64,000 nucleotides of DNA from assembly GCF_014646075.1 (NCBI RefSeq), contig NZ_BMMT01000004.1, positions 16,191-80,190 on the forward strand, given 5' to 3'. The stretch is from Saccharopolyspora thermophila. Lineage in GTDB: Bacteria > Actinomycetota > Actinomycetes > Mycobacteriales > Pseudonocardiaceae. How positions within the stretch are numbered: the first letter of the stretch is position 1; every line of letters begins with the position of its first letter. Below, piece by piece: positions 8,993 to 16,536 of the stretch. The translations under genes and the position numbers were made by a program. The notes under the pieces were generated by a model, which saw nothing but the letters and a program-made list of their open reading frames with translations, did no database searches and had not been told where the DNA came from.

Positions 8993-10093
8993 CTAGCCGA
9001 TGTCGATGACCGCTCGGCCGACGATCTCACCGCGCCCGAGGGCGTCGTAGGCATCCTGGACCTGCTCGAACGGGTAGTGGCGGCTGATCGCGTTCTGCGG
9101 GCGCAGCAGACCGCGGGCCACCAGGTCCAGCAGCACCGGCATGTCGCGGCGCGGTTTCGCACCGTAGGAGCCCTTGATCTGCAGCTTGCGCCGGGCGATC
9201 GTGGCCAGGTCGAACTCCCCGGTGGTGCCGCGGGGCGCGATACCGACGACCACGATCTGCCCGCCCTCCACGACCGCGTCCCGCGCGATGGTGAACGTGG
9301 GCACCGCGCCGAGCGCCTCGAAGGCCACGTCCACACCACGACCACCGGTGAGCTCCCGGATCACCGCCGGGGCGTCCGCCTCGGCGGAGTTCACGGTGTG
9401 CGTGGCGCCGAGCTCCCGAGCCCTGGCCAGCTTCTCCTCGCTGATGTCCACCGCGATGATCATCGCCGCGCCGAACACCGCGGCGAGCTGGATCAGCGCC
9501 GAACCGACACCCCCGGCCGCGACCACCGCCACGGTGTCGCCCACGCGCACGTCCGCCGCGTGGCGCAGCGCGCCGTAGGCGGTCATCGTCGAGCAGCCCA
9601 CCGAGGCCACGTCGGTCAGCCCCACCCCGTCCGGCACCCGGAACACCGCGGTGGCGGGCGTGACGCAGCGTTCCGCGAGCCCGCCCATCGAGTACATCCA
9701 CACCGGTTCGCCGTCCGGCCGGAACAGCCGGGTCTCGTCGTCGTAGAGGCGACCCCGGCCCCGGTTGAACTCGAAGAACCGCTGGCAGATCTCCTCGTTG
9801 CCGCGGCGGCACTGCTCGCACTGGCCGCACGGCATGATGAAGCTGGTCACCACCCGATCGCCGACCGCAAGGTCGGTGACGCCGGACCCGATCTCGGCGA
9901 CCACACCCGCCACCTCGTGCCCGAGGACGGTCGGCGTGGGGAACGGCAGCTCGCCCCTGAGCACGTGCAGGTCGGTGTGGCAGACCCCGCAGGACCGCAC
10001 GTCGATGGCGACCTCACCGGCCTTCGGGCGGGGATCGGCGAGCTGCTCGATCCGCATCGGCTGGTTGGCGGCGGTGTGCACGGCGGCGCGCAT
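8993..10093 (-). CDS. Zinc-dependent medium-chain alcohol dehydrogenase
   Basis: A 366-residue MDR-family dehydrogenase. The catalytic-zinc ligand region is SCGVCHTD with the following GHE, the structural-zinc cysteines are in PCGQCEQCRRGNEEIC, and the NAD-binding Rossmann turn is VAAGGVGSALIQLA. The start is ATG 10093 because GAGGAGG lies just upstream; the reading frame extends further 5' but without a ribosome site. It is on the strand opposite to folC-DUF4233 and lies between that pair and ndk, breaking the usual gene order. It probably oxidises a primary alcohol or similar; the substrate is undetermined. Confidence 0.9.
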   Translation of the reverse strand: MRAAVHTAANQPMRIEQLADPRPKAGEVAIDVRSCGVCHTDLHVLRGELPFPTPTVLGHEVAGVVAEIGSGVTDLAVGDRVVTSFIMPCGQCEQCRRGNEEICQRFFEFNRGRGRLYDDETRLFRPDGEPVWMYSMGGLAERCVTPATAVFRVPDGVGLTDVASVGCSTMTAYGALRHAADVRVGDTVAVVAAGGVGSALIQLAAVFGAAMIIAVDISEEKLARARELGATHTVNSAEADAPAVIRELTGGRGVDVAFEALGAVPTFTIARDAVVEGGQIVVVGIAPRGTTGEFDLATIARRKLQIKGSYGAKPRRDMPVLLDLVARGLLRPQNAISRHYPFEQVQDAYDALGRGEIVGRAVIDIG

Positions 10094-10447
10094 CCTGACC
10101 TCCTCGTCAGACCGGCCAGTCGGTTCGACCGAGAAGCTATCGCGTCGCCCCGCCCGGTACCAGGTCACGAAAGCGAGCGCCGCGCTTGACGTCCCGGCCC
10201 CCGGGAGCGGCGGACCCGCCGGCTGCCGCGGTGGGAGGCACCCCGGCCTGAACCGCCGATCGCATGGCGACGCAATGGTGGGCGAGCACCCGCCGCGAAA
10301 GGCGTGCTTTCCCCACCTGCCAAGCAGGGACGTCCCCATCGATTTCCCGCTCGGCCACACCGCACACTTTTGTCCAGTGCGGCGACGAGTCAGGGCACGC
10401 AGCTGCTGATCCGCACTCCGCACACAACCGAAAGGCAGCACAGATCA
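10094..10447. other. 354-bp divergent intergenic region
   Basis: This region separates the alcohol dehydrogenase from the divergent secreted-protein gene. It must hold both promoters. I see a GAAAGG ribosome site near its right end and no convincing gene. A c-di-AMP (ydaO) riboswitch, common in front of actinobacterial secreted proteins, was looked for and its conserved boxes are not present. Confidence 0.5.
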
Positions 10448-11638
10448 ATGAGAATGACATCACGGGTCCTTGGTGTGACCCTGGCGCTTTCCACCTGCGC
10501 GTTGGCCCCAGCCACCGCTTTTGCCGAAACGAATCTGGCGCCGACATCGAACACCCGAAACGATGTGCACACGATGCAGCGGCCTGATAACGTCGAATCC
10601 GATTCGGGCAGCAGCACGGGAACGCAGTCGACGACCAGCGGAACAAGTGCACGCTCCGCCACCGGCGGTAAGACCACTTCGCAGTCCCCCACTGATGATG
10701 TCGAGTCTCCGTCCACGTCAAGCGGAAAGAGTTCTTCATCGACCACCGGTGGCGCCGGTGCACACACGACGCCCGACGGCGGCACGTCCCAGCCCGCCAC
10801 CGGAAGCACGAGCCCGAAGTCCACCAGCAGCGACCAGCCCTCGCAGCCCACTACGGGGGCGAACGGTTCGCAACCGACCACCAAGGGGACGGACTCGTCC
10901 ACCAACGACCAGTCCAAGGCGGCACCGACCCCGACTGGCAAGAACCCCGGCTCGCGCACGGACCAGCGCGATCCCTCCGCCGACCGGAGCGGGCCCGACG
11001 TCGACCCGGGCTACAAGCGGCCCAACGCCGGACCAACCGGCAACGACGACGGTGCTGCCCCGGGCGACCGCCCGGACGCGCCTGCCCGGGGCAAGGAGCC
11101 GCCGAAGCCATCCACGACGGACTACTTCCGGCCGGAACTCGCACCCAGGCCGCCGGACGTGATGTACCCGCCGCCTCCGCCGCCGGTGAAGCTGCCGGAT
11201 CGGCTGGATCTCCGCGTCACGGAAAAGGGCCCTGACGGAAACCACGTTCCGCGAGACGGCCAGCAGGCAGACATGCCTTCGGGGAAGTCGACGCTGGTCG
11301 GCGATTTCTCTTTTGGTGATCTGTACGAAGATCTGGCCGACGATATCGGTGGGGGGCCGGCAGGTCTGGTTACGGGTCTCTACATCGACGCCTACGTTGC
11401 AGGATACGGTGTTGTGACGATCGTGGACAATTTCGTCGTTCAGCCTGTCGAAAATGTCTGGAACTGGCTCAGTGATGGCTTCGGTGGCCTCTTCGGAGGC
11501 AGCTATGTTCCCACTGGCGGCGTCGGCGCTGCGATGACTGGACTCGGTGATGGAGTCACGGACGCCGGTTCGGCAATCGTGGACGGTATCGGCGACGCCG
11601 TGGACGCGGTCGAGGACTATGCGCCCTGGAACTGGTGA
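10448..11638 (+). CDS. Secreted Ser/Thr/Pro-rich protein with unrecognised C-terminal domain
   Basis: About 396 residues. A classical signal peptide, RVLGVTLALSTCALAPATAF, ends in an AFA cleavage site near residue 26. Residues of roughly 35-240 are a low-complexity Ser/Thr/Gly/Pro linker, then a PPPPPP stretch. The last 130 residues are a glycine-rich domain with hydrophobic segments (VTGLYIDAYVAGYGVVTIVD) and repeated GDG/DAG turns, ending APWNW. There is no LPXTG anchor or transmembrane tail. ATG 10448 follows GAAAGG; ATG 10454 is an alternative. Codon use becomes AT-richer in the C-terminal third, unlike the neighbouring housekeeping genes. I do not recognise the family. It is probably exported and disordered, perhaps a wall-associated or surface protein. 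Confidence 0.75.
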   Translation: MRMTSRVLGVTLALSTCALAPATAFAETNLAPTSNTRNDVHTMQRPDNVESDSGSSTGTQSTTSGTSARSATGGKTTSQSPTDDVESPSTSSGKSSSSTTGGAGAHTTPDGGTSQPATGSTSPKSTSSDQPSQPTTGANGSQPTTKGTDSSTNDQSKAAPTPTGKNPGSRTDQRDPSADRSGPDVDPGYKRPNAGPTGNDDGAAPGDRPDAPARGKEPPKPSTTDYFRPELAPRPPDVMYPPPPPPVKLPDRLDLRVTEKGPDGNHVPRDGQQADMPSGKSTLVGDFSFGDLYEDLADDIGGGPAGLVTGLYIDAYVAGYGVVTIVDNFVVQPVENVWNWLSDGFGGLFGGSYVPTGGVGAAMTGLGDGVTDAGSAIVDGIGDAVDAVEDYAPWNW

Positions 11639-11965
11639 TCACCCCTCGACTCCTGACTGAATCGACCGTGGAAAGCCGGACCGCGGGTGGGAAGCACCGT
11701 CACGGGCCGAAGAGAACCCGGATGCTCCAGACCGACATCGACGCCGTCAAGAACGGCAAGACCCGACCACGTCTGCGCAGACCGCCGTGCTGTGGAGCCA
11801 GATGCTTCTGGGCTCTGGTTCGACTCAGTGGGCTGTGGTGTGGGAGCAGAGTGGCCAGTTTCGTAGCCGCGAGCGAGGCGGGCTGGGACCGTCGGACCCC
11901 GCCAGGTGGAACCGCCGGATCAGCGACACGGCATCATTACGTCGTAATCCGACGAAAGGAATGCC
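11639..11965. other. 327-bp intergenic region upstream of ndk
   Basis: No gene is convincing here. Short open frames exist but have poor codon bias. A 13-bp palindrome, ATTACGTCGTAAT, lies at 11936-11948, followed by a GAAAGGA ribosome site for ndk. The palindrome may be an operator; no protein can be assigned to it. Confidence 0.45.
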
Positions 11966-12463
11966 ATGTCTGTCGATGTGCAACGCACGCTCGTGCTGCT
12001 CAAGCCGGACGCTGTCGCCCGCGGGCTCGCCGGTCGCATTCTGGGGCGGTTCGAGGACGCGCTGCTGAAGATCGTCGGCGTGAAAATGGTTCAGATGGAC
12101 GCCGAGTTCACGCGCAAGCACTACTTCGACCTCGAAGAGCGGCGCGGCGCTGAGGCGTACAACAGTACCGCCGAGTTCATGCAGTCCGGCCCGGTGATCG
12201 CGGTGGTGCTCGAAGGCGTCGACGCGGTGACCAAGGTCCGCGGCATCGTCGGCTCCACCTTCCCGGAGGAAGCTGCTCCGGGCACCATCCGCGGCGACTT
12301 CGCGCACCAGACGAAGGCATCCTCGAACGCGTCCGGCAAGGCGATCATGAACCTCATCCACGCCTCCGGCAACGCCGAGGAGGCCAAGTACGAGGTTGAG
12401 CTGTGGTTCAGCCCCAACGAGCTCTTCGAGTACAGAGGCGTTTCGGACGCGTTCGCGTACTGA
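11966..12463 (+). CDS. ndk: Nucleoside-diphosphate kinase, long divergent form
   Basis: Transfers the gamma phosphate between nucleoside di- and triphosphates through a phospho-histidine. The N-terminus TLVLLKPDAVARGLAGRIL and the segment AAPGTIRGDFA are typical NDK. At 165 residues it is about 25 longer than standard actinobacterial NDK (about 136-140). There is an insertion (HQTKASSNASGKAI) before the active-site histidine, which lies in NLIHASGN instead of the usual RNIIHGSD, and the C-terminus is extended (ELFEYRGVSDAFAY). This form resembles divergent NDKs I associate with archaea and candidate-phylum bacteria. It occupies the normal ndk position after folC-DUF4233, although two genes now intervene. 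The start is ATG 11966 with GAAAGGA upstream. Confidence 0.85.
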   Translation: MSVDVQRTLVLLKPDAVARGLAGRILGRFEDALLKIVGVKMVQMDAEFTRKHYFDLEERRGAEAYNSTAEFMQSGPVIAVVLEGVDAVTKVRGIVGSTFPEEAAPGTIRGDFAHQTKASSNASGKAIMNLIHASGNAEEAKYEVELWFSPNELFEYRGVSDAFAY

Positions 12464-12554
12464 CCGAAACGAGACGGGAAAGCCAGATGATCGCCGACGC
12501 AGGGCCAACCTGGTGGGGTTGCCGCTGCGTCCGCGCTGTGCCGTAGCCGCGATG

Positions 12555-12589
12555 TCTTGGTCGCGCCCGGAACGTGGGCGCGACCAAGA
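12555..12589 (+). terminator. Stem-loop terminator after ndk
   Basis: Perfect 14-bp arms (12555-12568, TCTTGGTCGCGCCC, and 12576-12589) around the 7-base loop GGAACGT, 92 bases after the ndk stop. No T tract follows, as is usual for actinobacteria. Confidence 0.7.
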
Positions 12590-12665
12590 TCGCTGGCCGG
12601 ATAGAGTGCTGCCGGTGGGGGCACGGGAGCGGAAGGCTGCGGTCCCGCAGTGTCCACGTGAACAC

Positions 12666-13262
12666 GTGACCAAGCCGTCCTTCGGCAGCCTGATCGAGTT
12701 CAAGGGAGCTCTGAGCATCGTGGCCGACGACATCGACCCGGCGGGCTTCGTCACCGGTCCGCACCGCGTCGACACGCCGCACCCGGACCTGGCCCAGGCT
12801 CTGGCCGACCTGTGGGGTCGGGTCACCGTCGCCGGAGGTGCGGTGGGCTTCAGCCCGACCGACCCGGTGGACCGGCTGCGCGAGGCGGCCACCGCGCTCG
12901 TCGAGGACGTCCGCCACCGCAGGGCGCACCTGATCACCCTCGGCCAGCAGCACGTGCTGGTCGGCATGGCGGCGCTGCGGGCCCGGCAGCTGCCCGTCCG
13001 CCAACACACCGGCGAGCTGGTCTGGCTGGCCGTGGACCCGCAGCTGCAGGGCAAGGGCTGGGGCAAGCAGTTGCATGACGCGGTCGTGGCGCAGGCGCAG
13101 GCGCTCGGCCTGGAAAAGCTGGACCTGGTCACCCGCAGCGGCCACGGCCTGGAGCGCTTCTACACGAACCTGGGCTGGGTCGAGCGGGGCCGCTGGCCCG
13201 GTGCGGTGCGGGTCGCTCCGGGCGACGACCGCGACGAGATCTGGCTCACCCGCGACGTCTGA
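12666..13262 (+). CDS. GNAT-family N-acetyltransferase
   Basis: About 198 residues. The C-terminal half is a GNAT fold: the beta strand GELVWLAVDPQLQGKGWGKQ contains the acetyl-CoA pyrophosphate loop Q-G-K-G-W-G-K, followed by LDLVTRSGHGLERFYTNLGW. The N-terminal 90 residues are less conserved. The start is uncertain: GTG 12666 keeps the apparent domain and lies after the ndk terminator, while GTG 12720 is an alternative; neither has a strong ribosome site. A TAGAGT at 12602-12607 could be the -10. The acceptor substrate is unknown. Confidence 0.75.
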   Translation: MTKPSFGSLIEFKGALSIVADDIDPAGFVTGPHRVDTPHPDLAQALADLWGRVTVAGGAVGFSPTDPVDRLREAATALVEDVRHRRAHLITLGQQHVLVGMAALRARQLPVRQHTGELVWLAVDPQLQGKGWGKQLHDAVVAQAQALGLEKLDLVTRSGHGLERFYTNLGWVERGRWPGAVRVAPGDDRDEIWLTRDV

Positions 13263-13329
13263 GCCTCCGAGGTCCTGTCCCGCTCCGCTCGGTCACGCCA
13301 CCGCTTCCCTCCGGTGCGGGGCGGGCCTT

Positions 13330-13335
13330 TACCCT
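13330..13335 (+). promoter_or_regulatory. -10 element TACCCT of a leaderless promoter
   Basis: TACCCT ends 6 bases before the GTG start at 13342 and no ribosome-binding site intervenes, which is consistent with a leaderless transcript for the radical SAM gene. Confidence 0.5.
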
Positions 13336-13341
13336 GGTCGG

Positions 13342-15306
13342 GTGCGTGTGGAGTCCGTTTTTGACAGGTTGGAACCGCTGCTGCCGCGCGTCTCCAAACC
13401 CGTGCAGTACGTGGGTGGGGAGCTCAACGCGACGGTGAAGGCGTGGGACGACGCCGCCGTCCGCTGGTGCCTGATGTACCCGGACGCGTACGAGGTCGGG
13501 CTGCCCAACCAGGGCATCCAGATCCTCTACGAGATCCTCAACGAGCAGCCGGACGTGCTGGCCGAGCGCACCTACGCGGTGTGGCCGGACCTCGAGGCGC
13601 TGATGCGCGAGCACGGCATCCCGCAGTTCACCGTCGATGCCCACCGGCCGGTGGGCGCCTTCGACGTGCTCGGCGTCAGCTTCGCCACCGAGCTGGGCTA
13701 CACGAACCTGCTCGGCGCACTCGACCTGGCCGGCATCCCGCTGCACGCGACCGACCGCACCGACGACCACCCGATCGTGCTAGCCGGCGGCCACGCCGCG
13801 TTCAACCCGGAGCCGATCGCCGACTTCCTCGACGCCGCGGTCCTGGGGGACGGCGAGGAAGCCGTCCTGGAGATCACCGACGCCATCCGGCGCTGGAAGG
13901 CCGAGGGCCGCCCGGGCGGCCGGGACGAGCTGCTGCTGCGGCTGGCCGAGTCCGGCGGCGTGTACGTGCCGAAGTTCTACGACGTCACCTACCGGGCCGA
14001 CGGGGCGATCGAGCAGGTCGTGCCCAACCACGAGCGGGTGCCGTACCGGGTGTTCAAGCGCACCACCATGGAGCTCGACGACTGGCCGTACCCGAAGAAG
14101 CCGCTGGTGCCGCTCGCGGAGAGCGTGCACGAGCGGATGAGCGTGGAGATCTTCCGTGGCTGCACCCGGGGCTGCCGGTTCTGCCAGGCCGGGATGATCA
14201 CCCGTCCGGTGCGGGAGCGCTCCATCGAGGGAATCGGCCAGATGGTGCAGCGCGGGCTGGAGGCCACCGGCTTCGAGGAGGTCGGGCTGCTGTCGCTGAG
14301 CTCGGCGGACCACTCCGAGATCGCCGAGATCACCAAGGGCCTCGCGGACCGCTACGAGGGCACCAACACCGGGCTGTCGCTGCCGTCCACGCGGGTGGAC
14401 GCGTTCAACATCGACCTGGCCAACGAGCTGTCCCGCAACGGCCGTCGTTCCGGGCTGACCTTCGCCCCCGAGGGCGGCAGCGAGCGCATTCGCCGGGTGA
14501 TCAACAAGATGGTGTCGGAGGAGGACCTGATCCGCACCGTCTCGGCGGCCTTCGCCAACGGCTGGCGGCAGGTCAAGCTGTACTTCATGTGCGGTCTGCC
14601 CACCGAGACCGACGAGGACGTGCTGCAGATCGCCCAGATGGCCAAGGAGGTCGTCCGCGTCGGCCGCGAGGTCTCCGGGCGCAAGGACATCCGCTGCACG
14701 ATCTCCATCGGCGGGTTCGTGCCCAAGCCGCACACCCCGTTCCAGTGGGCGTCGCAGGCCGACCCGGACACCATCGACGACCGGCTGCGCAAGCTGCGGC
14801 AGGCGATCAACGCCGACCGCAGCCTGGGCCGCAACATCGGCATGCGCTACCACGACGGCAAGCCGTCGCTGATCGAGGGCCTGCTGTCCCGCGGCGACCG
14901 CCGGATCGGCCGGGTCATCGAGCGGGTGTGGCGCGAGGGCGGCCGGTTCGACGGCTGGAACGAGCACTTCTCCTTCGAGCGCTGGGTCTCCTGCGCGGCC
15001 GCTGAGCTGGAGCCGCTCGGAGTGGACCTGGACTGGTTCACCACCCGCGAGCGCACCGAGGACGAGGTCCTGCCGTGGGACCACCTCGACTCCGGGCTGG
15101 ACAAGGAGTGGCTGTGGGCGGACTGGCAGGACGCGCTGGCCGCCCGGGAGCAGGACGACTGCCGCTGGACGCCGTGCTTCGACTGCGGCGTGTGCCCGAC
15201 GATGGGCACCGACATCGAGGTGGGCCCGTCCGGTCGCACGCTGCTGCCGATCTCCCCGGTCGGGCAGGGCTCCCCGGTGCGCAACCCGGCGTTCCACCGG
15301 GGTTGA
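13342..15306 (+). CDS. TIGR03960-family B12-binding/radical SAM protein
   Basis: A 654-residue radical SAM enzyme of the TIGR03960 group. An N-terminal cobalamin-binding-like region (LMYPDAYEVGLPNQGIQI) precedes the radical SAM domain, whose 4Fe-4S cysteines are C274, C278 and C281 in RGCTRGCRFCQAGM. A C-terminal cysteine cluster (TPCFDCGVCPTMG) may bind a second cofactor. The family is usually encoded beside TIGR03936 and RNase E, as here, and has been suspected of RNA or tRNA modification, but the reaction is not established as far as I know. The start is GTG 13342; GTG 13348 is possible. Confidence 0.9.
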   Translation: MRVESVFDRLEPLLPRVSKPVQYVGGELNATVKAWDDAAVRWCLMYPDAYEVGLPNQGIQILYEILNEQPDVLAERTYAVWPDLEALMREHGIPQFTVDAHRPVGAFDVLGVSFATELGYTNLLGALDLAGIPLHATDRTDDHPIVLAGGHAAFNPEPIADFLDAAVLGDGEEAVLEITDAIRRWKAEGRPGGRDELLLRLAESGGVYVPKFYDVTYRADGAIEQVVPNHERVPYRVFKRTTMELDDWPYPKKPLVPLAESVHERMSVEIFRGCTRGCRFCQAGMITRPVRERSIEGIGQMVQRGLEATGFEEVGLLSLSSADHSEIAEITKGLADRYEGTNTGLSLPSTRVDAFNIDLANELSRNGRRSGLTFAPEGGSERIRRVINKMVSEEDLIRTVSAAFANGWRQVKLYFMCGLPTETDEDVLQIAQMAKEVVRVGREVSGRKDIRCTISIGGFVPKPHTPFQWASQADPDTIDDRLRKLRQAINADRSLGRNIGMRYHDGKPSLIEGLLSRGDRRIGRVIERVWREGGRFDGWNEHFSFERWVSCAAAELEPLGVDLDWFTTRERTEDEVLPWDHLDSGLDKEWLWADWQDALAAREQDDCRWTPCFDCGVCPTMGTDIEVGPSGRTLLPISPVGQGSPVRNPAFHRG

Positions 15307-15422
15307 TCACCGGCCCCGCTCTCGCCGCTCACGGGCGTCCTTGCGGCTGGGAGTTGCGGTTCGGTCGCCGGACCGCGTCCCCCGGTGCGGGGGAGGTCAG
15401 CAGAGGTACGGTCCATCGAAAG

Positions 15423-15527
15423 ATGAGCCGCAGGTGTTGTCACACTGCGGTTGAGCAAGCAAGCATCGGCATCGGAACAGGTCGGCGACGACCACCGATG
15501 ACGATCATGGTCGGGAGGGCATCCTGA
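15423..15527 (+). CDS. Possible 34-aa leader ORF upstream of the TIGR03936 gene
   Basis: ATG 15423 opens a 34-codon frame starting MSRRCCHTAVEQ. It ends in TGA at 15525-15527, overlapping the proposed CTG start of the next gene as CTGA. A -10-like TACGGT (15407-15412) lies 10 bases before its start, so the transcript would be nearly leaderless. The overlap would couple translation of the two frames. The adjacent Cys-Cys pair recalls cysteine-rich leader peptides of actinobacteria, but two cysteines are weak evidence. It could be a chance frame. Confidence 0.3.
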   Translation: MSRRCCHTAVEQASIGIGTGRRRPPMTIMVGRAS

Positions 15528-16357
15528 GTCGGCGAGATCACCCCAACCCCTCGGCGCCTCCGGTGCAGAAGGTGCGGCTGCGCTACGCCAAGCGTGGGCG
15601 GCTGCGGTTCACCTCGCACCGCGACGTGGCGCGCGTCTTCGAGCGGGCGCTGCGCCGGGCCGGGGTACCGATGGCGTATTCCCAGGGCTTCAGCCCGCAT
15701 CCGAAGGTGTCCTGGGCGGGTGCGGTGCCCACCGGCGTGGCCAGCGAGGCCGAGTACGTCGAGCTCCAACTGGTCGAGCGGGTCGACCCGGCGGTGCTGC
15801 GAGCCGAACTCGACGCCGCGCTGCCCGACGGCATCGACGTGCTCGACGCGGTGGAGGCCGGGTCGGGCCCGCTGGCCGACCGGCTGGAGGTCAGCCGGTG
15901 GCGGATCGATCTCCCCGGCACCGGGGTCGAGGAGCTGCGGCGCGCGGTGGACGCGCTGCTCGCCGAGGACTCCGTGCTGGTGGAGCGTATGACCAAGGAC
16001 GGCCGCCGGACGATCGACGCCCGCGCGGCCCTGCTGAGCGCGGAGGTGCTGGACAGTCGCCAGGTGGTCGCGCTGCGTGATCGAAAACCGGGTTCGACCG
16101 CCCGAGTGGACGATTGGCCGGAGGCCCCGGCACCGTATGGGATACTTGTAACGGTCGTGCGGCAGACAACACCGGTCGTACGACCCGACGACGTACTGAG
16201 CGCCCTGCGTGTCGTCGCCGGTTTGGCACCGTCGGCCGCCGTGAGCGCGACCCGGCTGGAACAGGGTCGGCTCGACGACGGGGGAGGGATAGCCGACCCG
16301 TTGGCCCGGGACTCAGGCGGCGACCGGACTCCGGCGGGAGAGCATACGGCCGGGTGA
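15524..16357 (+). CDS. TIGR03936-family radical-SAM-associated protein (DUF2344)
   Basis: A 264-277 residue partner protein of TIGR03960, with the family opening QKVRLRYAKRGRLRFTSHRD and the FSPHPKVSWAGAVPTG segment. The conventional start is GTG 15563, but no ribosome site precedes it. Thirteen codons upstream in frame, CTG 15524 is preceded by GGGAGG six bases away and would add LSRRDHPNPSAPP, which resembles homologous N-termini as I remember them. I therefore favour the rare CTG start. The end overlaps a small frame leading to rne. The family is thought to act with the neighbouring radical SAM enzyme; no catalytic motif is evident. Confidence 0.85.
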   Translation: MSRRDHPNPSAPPVQKVRLRYAKRGRLRFTSHRDVARVFERALRRAGVPMAYSQGFSPHPKVSWAGAVPTGVASEAEYVELQLVERVDPAVLRAELDAALPDGIDVLDAVEAGSGPLADRLEVSRWRIDLPGTGVEELRRAVDALLAEDSVLVERMTKDGRRTIDARAALLSAEVLDSRQVVALRDRKPGSTARVDDWPEAPAPYGILVTVVRQTTPVVRPDDVLSALRVVAGLAPSAAVSATRLEQGRLDDGGGIADPLARDSGGDRTPAGEHTAG

Positions 16358-16536
16358 CGGAAGGCGCGGACGTCGTCGACCCGCCGTATGAGCTTCCCGG
16401 CCGCAGGCGGCCCGGGGCGGAGGGGCCACCAGAAGAATTGCCGTCGCCTGCGGGTGGCGGAGACCGAAGAACGCACATGCCTCTGTGCGGCCGCGTCCAC
16501 CAGGACGCGCCCGGGGGCGGAGGAGCTGGATGTTGA
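16354..16536 (+). CDS. Possible 60-aa coupled ORF between TIGR03936 and rne
   Basis: GTG 16354 overlaps the preceding stop (GTGA) and the frame runs 60 codons to TGA 16534-16536. That stop lies between two candidate rne starts, ATG 16530 and ATG 16539. Such overlaps suggest translational coupling. Codon bias is weak (about 70 percent GC in third positions) and the Pro/Gly-rich product has no recognisable domain, so it may simply be the rne leader. Confidence 0.22.
   Translation: MTEGADVVDPPYELPGRRRPGAEGPPEELPSPAGGGDRRTHMPLCGRVHQDAPGGGGAGC

Noticed and set aside
10260..10447. Possible c-di-AMP (ydaO) riboswitch ahead of the secreted protein
   Set aside because: The conserved ydaO boxes and pseudoknot partners are not found; only generic GC-rich hairpins are present.
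10600..11100. Repeat-like Ser/Thr/Pro codon runs suggesting a repeat array or CRISPR
   Set aside because: The repeats are short, irregular and coding within a single signal-peptide protein. There is no constant repeat length or spacer pattern. No CRISPR was seen anywhere in the window.
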